Below, in pieces: positions 13,151-24,010 of a stretch of 64,000 nucleotides of DNA (positions within the stretch are counted from its first letter, which is position 1; each line of letters opens with the position of its first letter). Source of the stretch: Rhabdophis nuchalis. Its lineage: Eukaryota; Chordata; Lepidosauria; Squamata; Natricidae. The position numbers were made by a program, and so were the translations under genes. Where the stretch lies: positions 326,390,919 to 326,454,918 of the forward strand of contig CM077643.1 in assembly GCA_039707465.1 (NCBI GenBank). Direction: 5' to 3'. A model generated the notes under the pieces. The model saw nothing but the letters and a program-made list of their open reading frames with translations, made no database searches and had not been told where the DNA came from.

Positions 13151-13950
13151 AAGCAGCCGGTGAAGGTGTTGGCGCGCTCGCTTGCCTCCTCTTTCTCTTC
13201 GGTGTTTTCGCTTGAGCTGACAGGAAAAGGGGGCCGGCTCTTCTGTGCAAATATGACTGCCGGCTTCCCTGGCTTGGTCGATGAGAGGCTGTTGTTGCTT
13301 AATGTAAATTAAGAGCTTTTTTTGCCTCTTCCTTTGCCAGTGTGATTGTTTCATAGATGTTGGGGGAGGTGTAAGCACTTTTATTGTTCAGTTTGAAGTA
13401 TTGATTATTTAGGGTAAAGAAAAAAACGAGGATATATTTTGTGGATTTTCTTTTAAGTACTAAGTCTCGTTATTTCCTACAGGCAGGAGCAGCTCCAGTT
13501 AAAATATTGATGCCTTTTGCGTTTTCATTCAGGCTCTAGAGAGTATTGTGAGCTATATTGATATAATGTTCTTAGTTAAGTACATTATCGAATTATGTCT
13601 TCCTGGACTCTTTTACATTTTAAAATTGTAAGATAAAGATGCCTAAGAAAACAAGTTCAAGTCTTCATTGTGAAAGGGTTAAGATTATGTAGGTCTGTAT
13701 CTTGTCCAAAGTTTTTGTTCATTATAAAAACAGGAGACGGGAAGATATAGTAGGGTTAAGTACTTTAATTAACCATGTACTGTCAAATTCTTAAGCTTGA
13801 AAAAAAATTTCAGTAGTCAATGTCAAATTTATTTAAGATGTAAGTATTTTAATAAATTAAATTGATACTGTTTCATTAACAAGCCTGTGTGGAGTTTGTG
13901 GTGTAAGTTTTAAAAGAATATTTACAAACCATGGAGCTTTGAAAGTACAG
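13151..13950. other. GGPS1 5' intron, no feature seen
   Basis: Non-coding DNA falling from GC-rich to AT-rich. It lies between the presumed non-coding GGPS1 exon 1 and the first coding exon at 15313. Nothing else is recognised. Confidence 0.5.
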
Positions 13951-14326
13951 TACAGTAGTCCTTGCTTTCCACCACAATTGAGCCCAGTTTTTATTGGTAA
14001 GCAAACTAAAGTCATTTAGTTAAGTGATTTTGCCCCATTTTACATTTTATTTCTATAAGTGAATCACTACAGTGAAGTTAGCAACAGGATCATTAATGTA
14101 GGTTTCTCGTTGACGTTGTTTGTCAGAAGGTAGCACAAGGTGATCACATATCCCTGGGGCACTGAACCATCATAAAAATGAGTCAATTGCCAAGCATCCA
14201 GATTTTGATCATGTGATCATGGGGATGCTGCATTGGCTTAAGTGTGAAAATAAGTCACTTTTTCCAGTGCCATTGTAACTTTGAATGGTTTCTAAATGAA
14301 CTGTTGTAAGTCGAGGACCATCTGTA
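13951..14326. mobile_element. MITE-like element ('TACAG-TAGTCCT' family), copy 1
   Basis: Starts TACAGTAGTCCTTGCTTTCC and ends ...TTGTAAGTCGAGGACCATCTGTA, which are imperfect inverted repeats of each other. Related copies lie at 20095-20874, 25368-25704, 37090-37250 and 42593-43429, making this a dispersed non-autonomous DNA element. The superfamily is not assigned. Confidence 0.65.
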
Positions 14327-15264
14327 CTATAGCTTCCATTTCACTACAATGACTACAGGGAACAATGCTATATTGTATATAAGTCCACCTCTTCTTTTTG
14401 CTGTTTGATAGATTTGTTTTGAGTGCTCAATCAAGTTCACTATTCCATGAAGAACTACTGTTCAAATCCTGCTGAAATTTCTCAAGTCACAATTACTTCA
14501 TAAAAAGGACATTGGCAAATGTACACCCTCGTATTGGGCTCATCGTGTTAATTTATAGTTCACTTAATTTTGACATACAAGATTTTTGTGAATTCCACAT
14601 TAGGTCCCTATTCAGTTTGGTGTGCATTTATATGAGTTGAAGCTTTATCAGTTCAGGTTTTCATACATGGATTTTGATGTTCTGTGAATTTAGGGTAGAT
14701 TATTAATATGGTCATTTTATTAGAGTTAAAATGCTGCAGTAGTATATATTATTCTCTTTATTGTATATAAAACTAAAACTATTGGGAAATTAGAAATTAT
14801 ATGATAGTAAACAACTAGTTAGATGCTAGACACTCAACAGTGTGATTGGCAGAGACCATATTATGCAGGTTCTGTATTTAAATTGCCTAAGATAAATTGT
14901 TTTAGTGCATATCAACTGCAGTGCAGTAAAAAACCTTTAAAGAGAAGGAAAAAAGAGATAAAGCTCAAACAAGAACTCTATTAAATATTTGAGTATGTTA
15001 AGTGTCCCATGTGCAGTACTTCAGTCTGAAGGATGAGGCATTATTATTATTAGGCTTATTGGTATATAAATAGGTGCATGCTCATAAAAATTTCATTGTA
15101 ATATTTTCTGAGTAATATGGTGATTGACTAAACTTAAATAGTGTATTTAATGGTTACTTGAAATGACATCATACTTTAAAGAAGTACCTGCCACTTCTAC
15201 ACTGGCATAGTATGACATTTCCTGTTGTTTCTCCTGCCTACATCATATGTTAATACTTTAAGAC
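14327..15264. other. GGPS1 intron, no feature seen
   Basis: AT-rich intron sequence between a MITE-like element and the pyrimidine tract of the first coding exon. Confidence 0.5.
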
Positions 15265-15312
15265 TCTTCTTTTTTTCTCTTTTTCTTTCTTCTTTCTTTC
15301 TTTCTTTCTCAG
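15265..15312 (+). promoter_or_regulatory. GGPS1: Microsatellite-type polypyrimidine tract and 3' splice site of GGPS1 exon 2
   Basis: A ~45-base CT-rich run, including (TTTC)n, leads into CAG at 15310-15312. It forms the acceptor of the exon that carries the GGPS1 start codon. Confidence 0.8.
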
Positions 15313-15349
15313 ACTGTAAGGCACTGTTTGGAAAACATATTTTTTTAAA

Positions 15350-15419
15350 ATGGAAGAATTAGAAGATTCATCCAAGAGAATTCTTTTAGAGCCATACAAC
15401 TATCTGCTTCAGCTCCCTG
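15350..15419 (+). CDS. GGPS1: GGPS1 coding exon 1
   Basis: Residues 1-23 plus one base of codon 24. The exon itself begins at 15313 after CTTTCTCAG. The donor is CCTG|GTAATA. Confidence 0.93.
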
Positions 15420-18400
15420 GTAATAAATATATTATTGTTTGAATTATAGTGATGTATGAAAGTAATATATAAATTGGGATAGCCTTAGCAATATTTTGCG
15501 TCTGTGAGCTATGCATTTTTCATTTATTCCCCAAATCAGCTTTCACTTTGTTCCCATTAGTATCTAATTTTCATTTTGTAGTCTTCTGTTTTCAATTTAC
15601 ATCGCCTTGTTCTGCAATGATATACCTCAACATATAAGCTAGAATTTATTTTAACAATGATTTGAGCAAATCAATCTGTCTTGCAGATGAACAAATTAAT
15701 ACTGGTTGAATCATTACTTTTTTCAGTCAAATATAGACAAATTTCTGGGTTAAGTGATAGAAACAAATATGGGATAAAATAGCAGTTTAAAAAATCCAGT
15801 TTCTTTTTACAGATCACTTACATATGTTAAGCAAAAATTAATCTTCTTTATGCATTTTATGAACCTAGCCTAGTATGAAATGTTTTTCATTTAAGATGTA
15901 TAAACCATGCAAGTTGTATTTTGTTAATAAACTATGGCTTAGTGCAATATGTAAATCCATCCATTGTGTTTTGCATAAACCTATACTAAAGTCAAGATTA
16001 TGGATTAAATACCAAACTCAATTATTTAAAATATGGGATGCATGCTAATCTTTCACTTAAAATCAGTGACGTCACTGTGTGTGTATATGTATTTGGAGAG
16101 AGAAAGAGAGAGTGGCAATTCAAAAAGTGTTTTAAAACTGGAGTTTTAACTTTTAATTTATATATTTTGTCTATTACGTAGCAAAATAAGAGAAAATGTT
16201 ATTTTTAGGATAGAGCTAATATCATGAATATAATTTTAAGCTTTAATATGTTTATTAGCTATCAAACCATAATATAGTTGCATTTATCATTGAATATAAA
16301 TATAGACTTTAACTTTATTATCTACCAAACAAAAGAAATGGATGAAGGAAGCAGCCAGGGATTGAAATTGCTCTTTTGGTACGTGCTGTTTTTTACCAGG
16401 ACAAGCCCCAAGGATATAAAGATATGAAAAAAAGAAAAACAGAGTAATGTTTTTAACTCAAATGTTAATCAGTTTGCTTTCAAGATCTTAATTTTTTTAT
16501 TCAGCAAGATATAAGTGATATTTAACTGTTTAAAATCTGTCTATTTTAATTGTAGTTTTACAGATTTCTATGTGGTCAGATTTTTCTCTCCTATCTGCTT
16601 TTTGTAGCATCCTGAAAAGCTCTAGACTTCTTGAAAGCTCATTTTGACTTTTGAGTTTGTCTTAACAAAAATTACTCTTTATTAATATTAAACCTGGTAT
16701 AGGAAAAAAAATTCCCATGTCCATCCTTCTGGAAAGTACCAGATATTAAAATTCAGTACCATACATATTTCCTTTAAAAAAAGTAAGCCCAAATACAGAG
16801 TCCAAGTTCAGCTTTCTAGTAGCAGTGTTTTGGAGTTAATAATAGGAAATAGTATACCAATATTATGTTTATGAAATATGTTAATTACAATTCTCTGCCT
16901 AGTATTAAGAATTGCAGCTGCCTTGTGTAAAGTTCTGCTGAGTGAACAAAGGCCAGTGGTGATGATTCACAATATAATAAGGTGTGGTCTGTAAATAAAC
17001 TGGTAGTTCATCTGCCTAAGCCTTTATTCAAAAAATGTCAAACACATACTGTATGACCTTATCAGTTATAATTGTCTAAAATTGTATTAAAATTAACTGT
17101 CACAGAATGTTTACAGAGGATGTTATATAATAGTATAAAGTATTTAAAAATATAATCGAAGTATGAAATATTTCCAAAATATTCAAGTTTGTGCCCAAGC
17201 TTTGATTGAAAACTATTTCTCCCTATTCATTTAATACATTTCCTAGAGCTTATTACAAATAGCTTATGTAGACTGAAAACGTATAGTATTATGTATGTAC
17301 TTTTTAAAATCATAGGTAAACAGGTCAGAACTAAACTTTCCCAAGCCTTTAATCACTGGTTGAATGTTCCAGAAGACAAACTACAGGTGAGTTGTATAAG
17401 TTAAATTGATTAACAGCTAATAGTTTTTAATGGGAAATATAATTACTTTTTTCTTGTTCTGTTTGTATCTAAATATTTAAACTAAAGTTACTGCAGCAAT
17501 GTAGCATGTTAACCTCTGGTGGCAAGATATTGTGCTCTGTGCAACTGCTTCAGATTGTGATATACTGCAACAAAACATTTGTAAGGAAAAGAGCAATTTG
17601 GGCTTTCCAAATATTTTTTATTTTGTGCTTTTAATGTAACACCTAAATGAGTGAGGATAAATATTGGATATATTTGTTCACCGGGGCCAAATATTGAAAC
17701 AAATCCCTTACTTTGCACTCTAATTTGCACTATGCAGTGAGGAAGGCAGTTTTCCCACACATATCACAGCCTATTTTTCCCTCAAATATATGGGTATAAT
17801 ATATAGGCATGAGAAAACTGCTCATTTTTTGTCACATCAAATATATTTCTGCTGCTATACAAAGCAATTTGATGAAAGAGGGTTGATGAAGATCACAAAT
17901 AATTTGGTTAGCATGCCAAGCCAAAGCATTCATTTCTTCATTGCTGTTTTCAAACATTTTAAATATTTTAATCATTAAGACTTTGTGTGTGTGTTGTAAT
18001 ATCATAAACATTAATTCTGTAGTCAGGTGTATTACGTTATACATACATCTATATAAATAAAAATATAAAACAGGTAATCTCCAAAAGTACTGGACCGATT
18101 GTTTCCAAATTTTCACACAACGTTCCTTACATATACGGCACCAATGATATATATAGATTGTGTAGATGCTAAAGCCGTGCCAGGTACATGCAACGGATAT
18201 GTAAAAAAATGTAGGTAGATGGATACAGAGAGAGCAGTGAGCCATAGGATGACATAATACAAAATGTCATAATACTGTCCATAAGGTTCAAGGAGAAATA
18301 CAGTAGGTAGGTAGGCAGCTATAGGGATAGAGAGAGAGAAATGCGGTAGGTAGGTAGGTAGGTAGAGGGATAGAGAGAGGGAGAAATACAGTAGGTAGGT

Positions 18401-19695
18401 AAATAGGTAGGTAGAGGGATAGAGAGAGAGAAGGAGAAAGAGGAGGTAGGGAGAGGGAGAAATATAGTAGGTAGGTTTGGGATTATACAATGGTTGTGTG
18501 TACATGTTTGTGTGTGCAGGTGTAGATCTACACACAGATTGGTCATTTAACTAGACTGGGCCACAGCAACGCATGGCCGGGAATGGCTAGTACATACATA
18601 TATATATATACATACATACATACATACATATGTATATGCAGCATATCATCATTTCATGTGAGTTATTGTGCATATAGAGGTTATCCGTCACTAATTATAT
18701 TGTGTAAGTTTGTTCATAATAAAAAAGCCTCTCTATACAAACAAATATATAGAAACACAGACAATTAGGGGTACATGGCTCCAGTGGGAATGATAGTTGG
18801 TAAGATGGAATTAAAAGCCTAATTAGCCGAGAGAATTAACATATTGCAAGAAATGAAAATAGAAATAATCAGGGAATCTAAATGTAGAAGAATCATAGCA
18901 ATATAAAAAAGTTTATTTTGTCTTTTTTATTAGATCATAATTGAAGTTACAGAAATGTTGCACAATGCAAGTTTGCTTATAGATGACATAGAAGACAATT
19001 CAAAGCTACGACGTGGTTTTCCAGTGGCCCACAGCATTTATGGAATACCGTATGTGATAAACTGTGCAAACTTTGTATATTTCCTTGGTCTACAAAAGGT
19101 TTTAACGCTTGATCATCCAGATGCTGTAAAAGTATTCACCAGTCAATTACTTGAACTCCATAAGGGCCAAGGCCTGGATATTTACTGGAGAGATACATAT
19201 ACCTGTCCTACAGAAGAAGAATATAAAGCCATGGTTCTGCAAAAGACAGGTGGCCTTTTTGGACTAGCCGTGGGCCTTATGCAGTTATTTTCAAATTATA
19301 AAAATGATCTGAAACCACTCCTTAACACTCTTGGGCTCTTCTTTCAAATTAGAGATGATTATGCAAATTTACACTCCAAAGAATATAGTGAAAACAAAAG
19401 CTTTTGTGAAGACCTAACTGAAGGAAAGTTCTCCTTCCCAACTATTCATGCAATATGGTCCAGGCCAGAGAGCACACAGGTTCAAAATATTCTGCGACAG
19501 AGAACTGAAAATGTGGATATAAAAAAATACTGTGTACATTACCTTGAGAATGTGGGATCCTTTGAATATACCCGGAAAACACTAGAAGAACTTGAGTCTG
19601 AAGCTTATAAACAAATTGGATTGCTTGGGGACAATCCTGAACTTACAGCATTAATTAAATATTTAAGCAAAATGTTCAAAGACAATGAAAACTAA
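15350..19695 (+). CDS. GGPS1: Geranylgeranyl diphosphate synthase 1 (whole coding region, spliced)
   Basis: Coding exons are 15350-15419, 17316-17386 and 18934-19695 (stop TAA at the end). They join in phase to 300 residues, the length of the human protein. The enzyme is cytosolic and makes C20 geranylgeranyl diphosphate from farnesyl and isopentenyl diphosphates for prenylation of Rho/Rab-type GTPases. The first Asp-rich motif DDIED is at residues 64-68, followed by KLRRG; the second is in FFQIRDDYANL, near residues 188-192. The family's usual insert with QKTGGLFGLA is present. The start at 15350 lies 37 bases into its exon and aligns with the family N-terminus (ILLEPYNYLLQLPGKQ). Introns use GT-AG. 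All three exons look functional. Expression is probably from the CpG island at 11-13 kb. Confidence 0.97.
15420..17315. other. GGPS1 intron between coding exons 1 and 2
   Basis: 1.9 kb of AT-rich intron with short purine runs near 16100. No other feature was recognised. Confidence 0.6.
17316..17386 (+). CDS. GGPS1: GGPS1 coding exon 2
   Basis: 71 bases encoding the rest of Gly24 through Gln47 (KQVRTKLSQAFNHWL region). Acceptor CATAG|GTAAAC; donor CTACAG|GTGAGT. Confidence 0.95.
17387..18047. other. GGPS1 intron, 5' part
   Basis: AT-rich intron before a Helitron-like insertion. Nothing else is recognised. Confidence 0.5.
18048..18590 (+). mobile_element. Non-autonomous Helitron-like element
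   Basis: The element starts with TC (TCTATATAAATAAAAAT) after an A and ends with CTAG before a T, as Helitrons do when they insert between A and T. About 8 bases before the end is a GC-rich hairpin with stem GGCCA/TGGCC around CAGCAACGCA. No terminal inverted repeats or target duplication are seen, again as expected. There is no Rep/helicase coding sequence, so it would be non-autonomous. It lies in the last GGPS1 intron, about 340 bases before the acceptor. Confidence 0.65.
18295..18478. repeat. Imperfect minisatellite with (GTAG)n and (GA)n blocks
   Basis: About three units of ~60 bases, each with an 'AATACAGTAGGTAGGTAGG' block followed by 'GAGGGATAGAGAGAG'. It lies inside the Helitron-like element. 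Confidence 0.75.
18591..18634. repeat. (TACA)n/(TA)n microsatellite
   Basis: Tandem TACA and TA units directly at the 3' end of the Helitron-like element. Confidence 0.8.
18934..19695 (+). CDS. GGPS1: GGPS1 coding exon 3 (large terminal coding exon)
   Basis: 762 bases coding residues 48-300 and the stop. It contains both DDxxD-type motifs and the catalytic core. Acceptor TTTTTTATTAG|ATCATA. It ends ...LSKMFKDNEN, like the human C-terminus. Confidence 0.97.
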   Translation: MIIEVTEMLHNASLLIDDIEDNSKLRRGFPVAHSIYGIPYVINCANFVYFLGLQKVLTLDHPDAVKVFTSQLLELHKGQGLDIYWRDTYTCPTEEEYKAMVLQKTGGLFGLAVGLMQLFSNYKNDLKPLLNTLGLFFQIRDDYANLHSKEYSENKSFCEDLTEGKFSFPTIHAIWSRPESTQVQNILRQRTENVDIKKYCVHYLENVGSFEYTRKTLEELESEAYKQIGLLGDNPELTALIKYLSKMFKDNEN

Positions 19696-19882
19696 CAATT
19701 ATCAATTGAATATTTCTGCAAATGATTTTTAAAGGATCAAGAAAAGTTAGATTTGTTTTACAGAACCTATTTGCTCATATGAATTGTGCTGAAACTGATC
19801 ATAAGGAGTATTTGTGCATACAGTGTATTACTTCAAAATTTCATTTTTCAGTTGCTTATACAAAATCATGTGACAAAAGTCA

Positions 19883-19888
19883 ATTAAA
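19883..19888 (+). terminator. GGPS1: Possible GGPS1 polyadenylation signal (ATTAAA)
   Basis: ATTAAA lies 188 bases after the stop codon. It is a common variant signal. Longer 3' ends further downstream cannot be excluded. Confidence 0.4.
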
Positions 19889-20094
19889 ATAGCTTCAAAA
19901 TCTCTTCAATGATTTTGATTTCTAATCCCTTTTATGACTTAATTCTGATTGTATGACATATCAAAAACTAGTACAATATGACCTAATTTTTTTTATTAGA
20001 GGGTATCATCAAGAGGTGTAAAGGATGGTAGTACCCAAAAACCACAATGCTACATTGAAGACTTTTGACAAGAGTTCCAACTGCTAAAGCAAAG

Positions 20095-20874
20095 TACAGA
20101 TAGTCCTCATTTACTGATCACTTGTTCAGCAACCATTCAAAGTTATGATGGTGCTGAAAAAGGAGTTTTACACCCTGTCCTCAAAGCTCTCACAAAACCC
20201 CTGTGATCATGACTTGGGTGCTTGGCAATGTGCATTTATGATGGTTTCTGACAGAGTGGATAAAAATTGATTATTGTTAAATAAATAAATCCAATTAAAA
20301 ATGATTTTTTTATTTAAATCAATTTTTTTATTTTAATCGGATTGTTTTGTTTTTTATTAAATTTATTTTAATAAAATGCTTTTGGGAGTAAAAATCTATC
20401 TAAAGATAGTTTTCTATTTAAGACATTATTAATTTACTTTATTCAGTATGAAATGGAGTTTAGTTATGTAGTATGAGGCTGTATATTCTGCAATATTGAG
20501 ACTCAGTGAGTCAACAGGTCAGAAGAGTGACAGTTGCTCTTTAAAAATTATCATTTAAATCAAGCGTTTTTACTAGTAATGATCAAACCTTTTTACTAAT
20601 GATTCAAATCCACCCTGTGCTTGCAGAATCCCTCAATCATATGATCACCATTTGTGACCTTTACAGCCAGCTTCCAACAAGCAAATAAATTTGGGGGGGG
20701 GGGGGGATCAGGGAGTTGCTGGTCATGGTCACTTGATATTAACTTATTGACTGTAGGTAATTCATTCAATGACTGCAGCTGGAACTGATGTCATAAGTTG
20801 GCACAATCACATGACACTTCATTTTACAACCATGTTTTAGTGATGGAGTCCCAATTGTAGGATGACTATCTGTA
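20095..20874. mobile_element. MITE-like element ('TACAG-TAGTCCT' family), copy 2, interrupted
   Basis: The left end TACAGATAGTCCTCATTTAC and right end ...GGATGACTATCTGTA are inverted relatives. The middle is interrupted at about 20250-20620 by a very AT-rich insert with inverted-looking ends (CAGAGTGGAT... / ...ATCCACCCTG). A poly-G run of about 14 lies near 20693. Confidence 0.6.
20250..20620. mobile_element. AT-rich inserted element within the MITE
   Basis: Ends resemble CAGaGTGGAT/ATCCACCCTG inverted repeats around a TTTAAATC-rich interior. A clear target duplication was not seen, so boundaries are approximate. Confidence 0.4.
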
Positions 20875-20938
20875 ATACCATTGGCAAATAAAATAAGTGG
20901 ATATTAATTTTTCCTCTGCACTCTGAAAACCATGTATG

Positions 20939-21178
20939 TACCCTGTTTCCCTCAAAATAAGACCTCCCCGGATAATAAGCTCCATCGGGCTTTTGAGCGC
21001 ATGCACTAAAATAAGCCTTCCCCGAAAATATTGTAACACAGCATCAGCCATGAGGTGACCATGCTTGCCAACTCCTGCACCTCAAAAATAGTAAGACCTC
21101 CCTGAAAATAAGGCCAAGCGCTTATTTCAGAGATCAAAAAGAAATAAGGCCCTGTCTTATTTTTGGGAAAACATGGTA
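20939..21178. mobile_element. Short MITE with 'TACC-TGTTTCCC...AATAAGACC' ends, copy 1
   Basis: About 240 bases, starting TACCCTGTTTCCC and ending GGGAAAACATGGTA, with TA at both edges. A second copy is at 36295-36549, sharing the middle (CTTTTGAGCGCATGCACT and CAGCCATGAGGTGAC). Confidence 0.75.
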
Positions 21179-22164
21179 TCTTTTAAGATAGTTATGTTCT
21201 GATTTCATATACTGTACATCTTAGAAAATGTGGAAAACGGATCTAGTAAGGAATAAAATTGGTGCCATCCCTTTATTACCTACCGAAAAAAGGACAGTTT
21301 ATAAATGAGGTACTGCTTTTCTTCAAGAAGTACACTCCAAGTGCTGGAAATTGTCTTACTCTGAGTGAATACACTAATTCATTCCCCAAACTCTATTTCC
21401 TGCAACTATATCAATGTGACCTAGAATCTCACTTCAAGGGCAAAAATAATAACTGCAAAGAAAAAAAAGTAACTCTATAATCAATTATCTCCCCCCCCCC
21501 CCCCAAGACAAGATAGTTTCAACTGGTAAGTCTGACATAGAGGTTCTGTAGGATAGCTTTATAGTGTAAATAACATAGACAATATGTATTATAGACATAA
21601 TTCCATTAGCTAAAGGACTGCCAAATAATATTTTATTACCATCTTTGATGTTAATTTTTGTGGGTTTATCAATATAACAGATTTATGCCACCTCTATTTG
21701 AAGTCTCATTTGCCTCACTTCAGATTAGCTAGGTTGGATTTTGCTCACTATTGATACTACAAATTGGCTGATACTGCCACGCATATATAAAAAATATACT
21801 TAATACAAATGTTTAAATAAACTGCATATTTTTTAAAAAGAAAAGCTAATATAAAAGTCAGCTATTTATACAAATTAACAAAAAATGTTTAAATAGTAGC
21901 AACTTTGGCAGAATGCAAACACTTTTTATAATTAACACAGCCAATGATATAATTACAGATTCAGTTCCAAAATTCAGAGCAAAAACAGCATCACACTATA
22001 ATTCTTTAAAATAGATGCATCTTCTCCCAATATCATGCTTTTACTATATGATCCTGGGAAAAGATGTAGCCACAGAATGTATGTTCACACCCAAAGGACC
22101 CTTTAGAAATTCAAAGCATTGCAGAGCCTTCGTAATTAGCATCCATTTAGGGCTGAAAATCAAA
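21179..22164. other. Intergenic AT-rich sequence, no gene seen
   Basis: Non-coding DNA between the MITE and the large TIR element. It contains a poly-C run near 21490. No exon is supported. Confidence 0.5.
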
Positions 22165-22295
22165 TACCGTATTTATCGGCGTATAACACGCACTTTTTCC
22201 CCCTGAAAATAGGGGGCAAATGATGTATGCGTGTTATACGCCGATATGCGTGTTATACGCCGATATATTTTGCCGGGTCATCCGCGAGATCCTGT

Positions 22296-22400
22296 TGTGT
22301 GTCTGTTAGACTCTGATTCCCTCCCTCCCCCGTCTTTCTCTCGCTCTGCCCAGAGCGAGAGAAAGACGGGGGGAGGGAATCAGAGTCTAACAGACACACA
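22296..22400. repeat. ~105-base near-perfect palindrome
   Basis: The left arm TGTGTGTCTGTTAGACTCTG and onward is mirrored by ...CAGAGTCTAACAGACACACA. The centre is near 22349 (GCTCTGCCCAGAGC). Confidence 0.85.
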
Positions 22401-22534
22401 GAGGGGGAAGAGACAGAGGGGGAAGGAGGAAACCCTCCACAGCCGCGCGGAAACTCCACGCCGTCTCCGCGCGGCTGTGGAGGGTTTCCTCCCTCCCCCT
22501 CTGTCTCTTCCCCCTCTGTGTGTCTGTTAGACTC
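22391..22534. repeat. Second adjoining palindrome
   Basis: Arms beginning AGACACACAGAGGGGGAAGA on the left and ending in its reverse complement on the right flank a short loop near 22452-22466. Part of the same arms recurs again at about 22557-22630, giving a serial fold-back array. Confidence 0.8.
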
Positions 22535-23277
22535 TGATTCCCTCCCCCCGTCTTTCTACAGACACACAGAGGGGGAAGAGAGAGGGGGAAGGAGGAAACC
22601 CTCCACAGCCGCGCGGAGACGCCGTCTCCGGGAGAGGTGGTGGCAGTCCACGGAGGGCGGATGCCCACTTCTCGCTGCGGGTGAAAGAGCCGCCATCCAC
22701 CTCTTGGCGGGAGGAGGAGGAGGAGGCGGCGGCAGAAGAGCGGACGGGCGGGGTGGGGCTGGAGATGGAGAAAGCCGCGAGGCCGAGGCCGCTCTGGCGC
22801 GCGAGTGCAGAGGCGTCGGTTGCCCTGGCATATGGCAGCACGGGCACGCGCTCAGGGAAAGGCAGGGAAGGTGGGAAGAGCGCCCCCCCATTCCTCCCCG
22901 CCCGCCAATGGTAGCCCCGCCGCCAGAAGTGGAGGGCCTGGTTGCCAAGGGGAACGGGGAAGCATCCCTCCTCCCCCGGCACCAGCAGCGTGGGAGCTGG
23001 ACGGTAAGCAGGCAAGCGATCTTGTCGCTCTCGTGCCCAAGCAGGTGCCTCTGCTGCTGCTGCTCCCCTCCCCACCTCACCCCTTGCCAAACCCTGGTAA
23101 TATGGTGGAAGAGGGGGGGGAGGGAAAGAAGGAAGGGTGGGTGAGTTGCTTTCCCGGGAAGCTGGTGGCAGGGGCTTTTCCTATGTGGCCTTGGATCGCT
23201 CCTTTCCACCCACCCCCCTCCTCACCGTTTCTCTGCCTGCTCTGCACCTTTTCCCCAAGAAATCGGTAGAATCAGGG

Positions 23278-23863
23278 CAGAGGCGTAGCGTGGGGGGTGC
23301 AGGGGGGGGCCCGGCCGCACCGGGCGCAACATCTGGGAGGTCGCGCTCGCACTCGCAGCTCTCTGCCCCTGCCTGGCTTGAAGTGACTTCATGCGATGTC
23401 AATTTGAAATGCCAGAGACGTCCGGGAAGAGGCTTGCTATCCAGGTCTGACCGGGCAGCTAACACTGCGGGATTCGGATGCGTCGGGCAAAGGTAACTCA
23501 CTCCCCCCCCCAGTCCGGGCTCACACACACACACAAACACACCCTCCTCCCCTTCTCCTCCACCCCACCGCCTCTTGGGGCCACGCCGCCACTCTTAAGC
23601 GAAAGAGGTCGCGGGGTGGGCGTTCTGCTGAATGAATGAGCAGCGGTCTGGTCCTCCTTGCGCGCAGCCGGTTCATTTGAATGTAAATGGGAGGAGGGGA
23701 TGCGGGGATGTGTGTTGAGGGGGGGGGGAGAGAGAGAGAGAAACGAGCGAGGGAGAGGAAGGAAGGAAGGAAGGAAGAAAAGAGGCGCTTATTAAAATGG
23801 ATGAGTCTGCAAGTTAGGGGGCGCAAATTGCCCCGGGTGCTGACAACCCACGCTACGCCACTG
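23278..23863. mobile_element. Non-autonomous hAT element nested in the larger TIR element
   Basis: Ends CAGAGGCGTAGCGTGGG and CCCACGCTACGCCACTG are inverted repeats. It is flanked by an exact 8-base target duplication AATCAGGG (23270-23277 and 23864-23871), the hAT signature. The interior is GC-rich with (AC)n, (GA)n and (GGAA)n runs and has no transposase. Confidence 0.9.
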
Positions 23864-24010
23864 AATCAGGGTGATGTGGCCTGTGGAGAGATTAATTTGC
23901 CGGGAGTTCAAAGTTCTTTATTTGAAATTTAATTTTTTTTCTGAAATTTCCCTCTTAAAATGAAGGTGCGTGTTATACGCCTGTGCGTGTTATACGCCGA
24001 TAAATACGTA

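Larger units (their letters stand above)
22165..24010. mobile_element. 1.85-kb terminal-inverted-repeat element with GC-rich cargo
   Basis: Left end TACCGTATTTATCGGCGTAT followed by AACACGCAC; right end GTGCGTGTTATACGCC followed by GATAAATACGTA. These are inverted repeats of more than 25 bases with TA at the edges, and the left arm repeats the 'GTGTTATACGCCGATAT' unit. The interior carries large palindromes (22296-22534), a GC- and CpG-rich core (about 22600-23600) and a complete nested hAT element (23278-23863). No transposase was recognised; long GC-rich frames inside (for example 22518-23144) overlap on both strands and have no domain. The superfamily is not assigned; TA edges would fit Tc1/mariner-like movement. 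Confidence 0.8.

Noticed and set aside
18295..18478. Regularly spaced short repeats as a CRISPR-like array.
   Set aside because: Units are simple GTAG/GA satellites with no unique spacers, in a vertebrate intron.
22518..23269. Overlapping GC-rich open frames inside the TIR element as a possible transposase or captured gene.
   Set aside because: No catalytic motif or domain. Frames of similar length occur on both strands.
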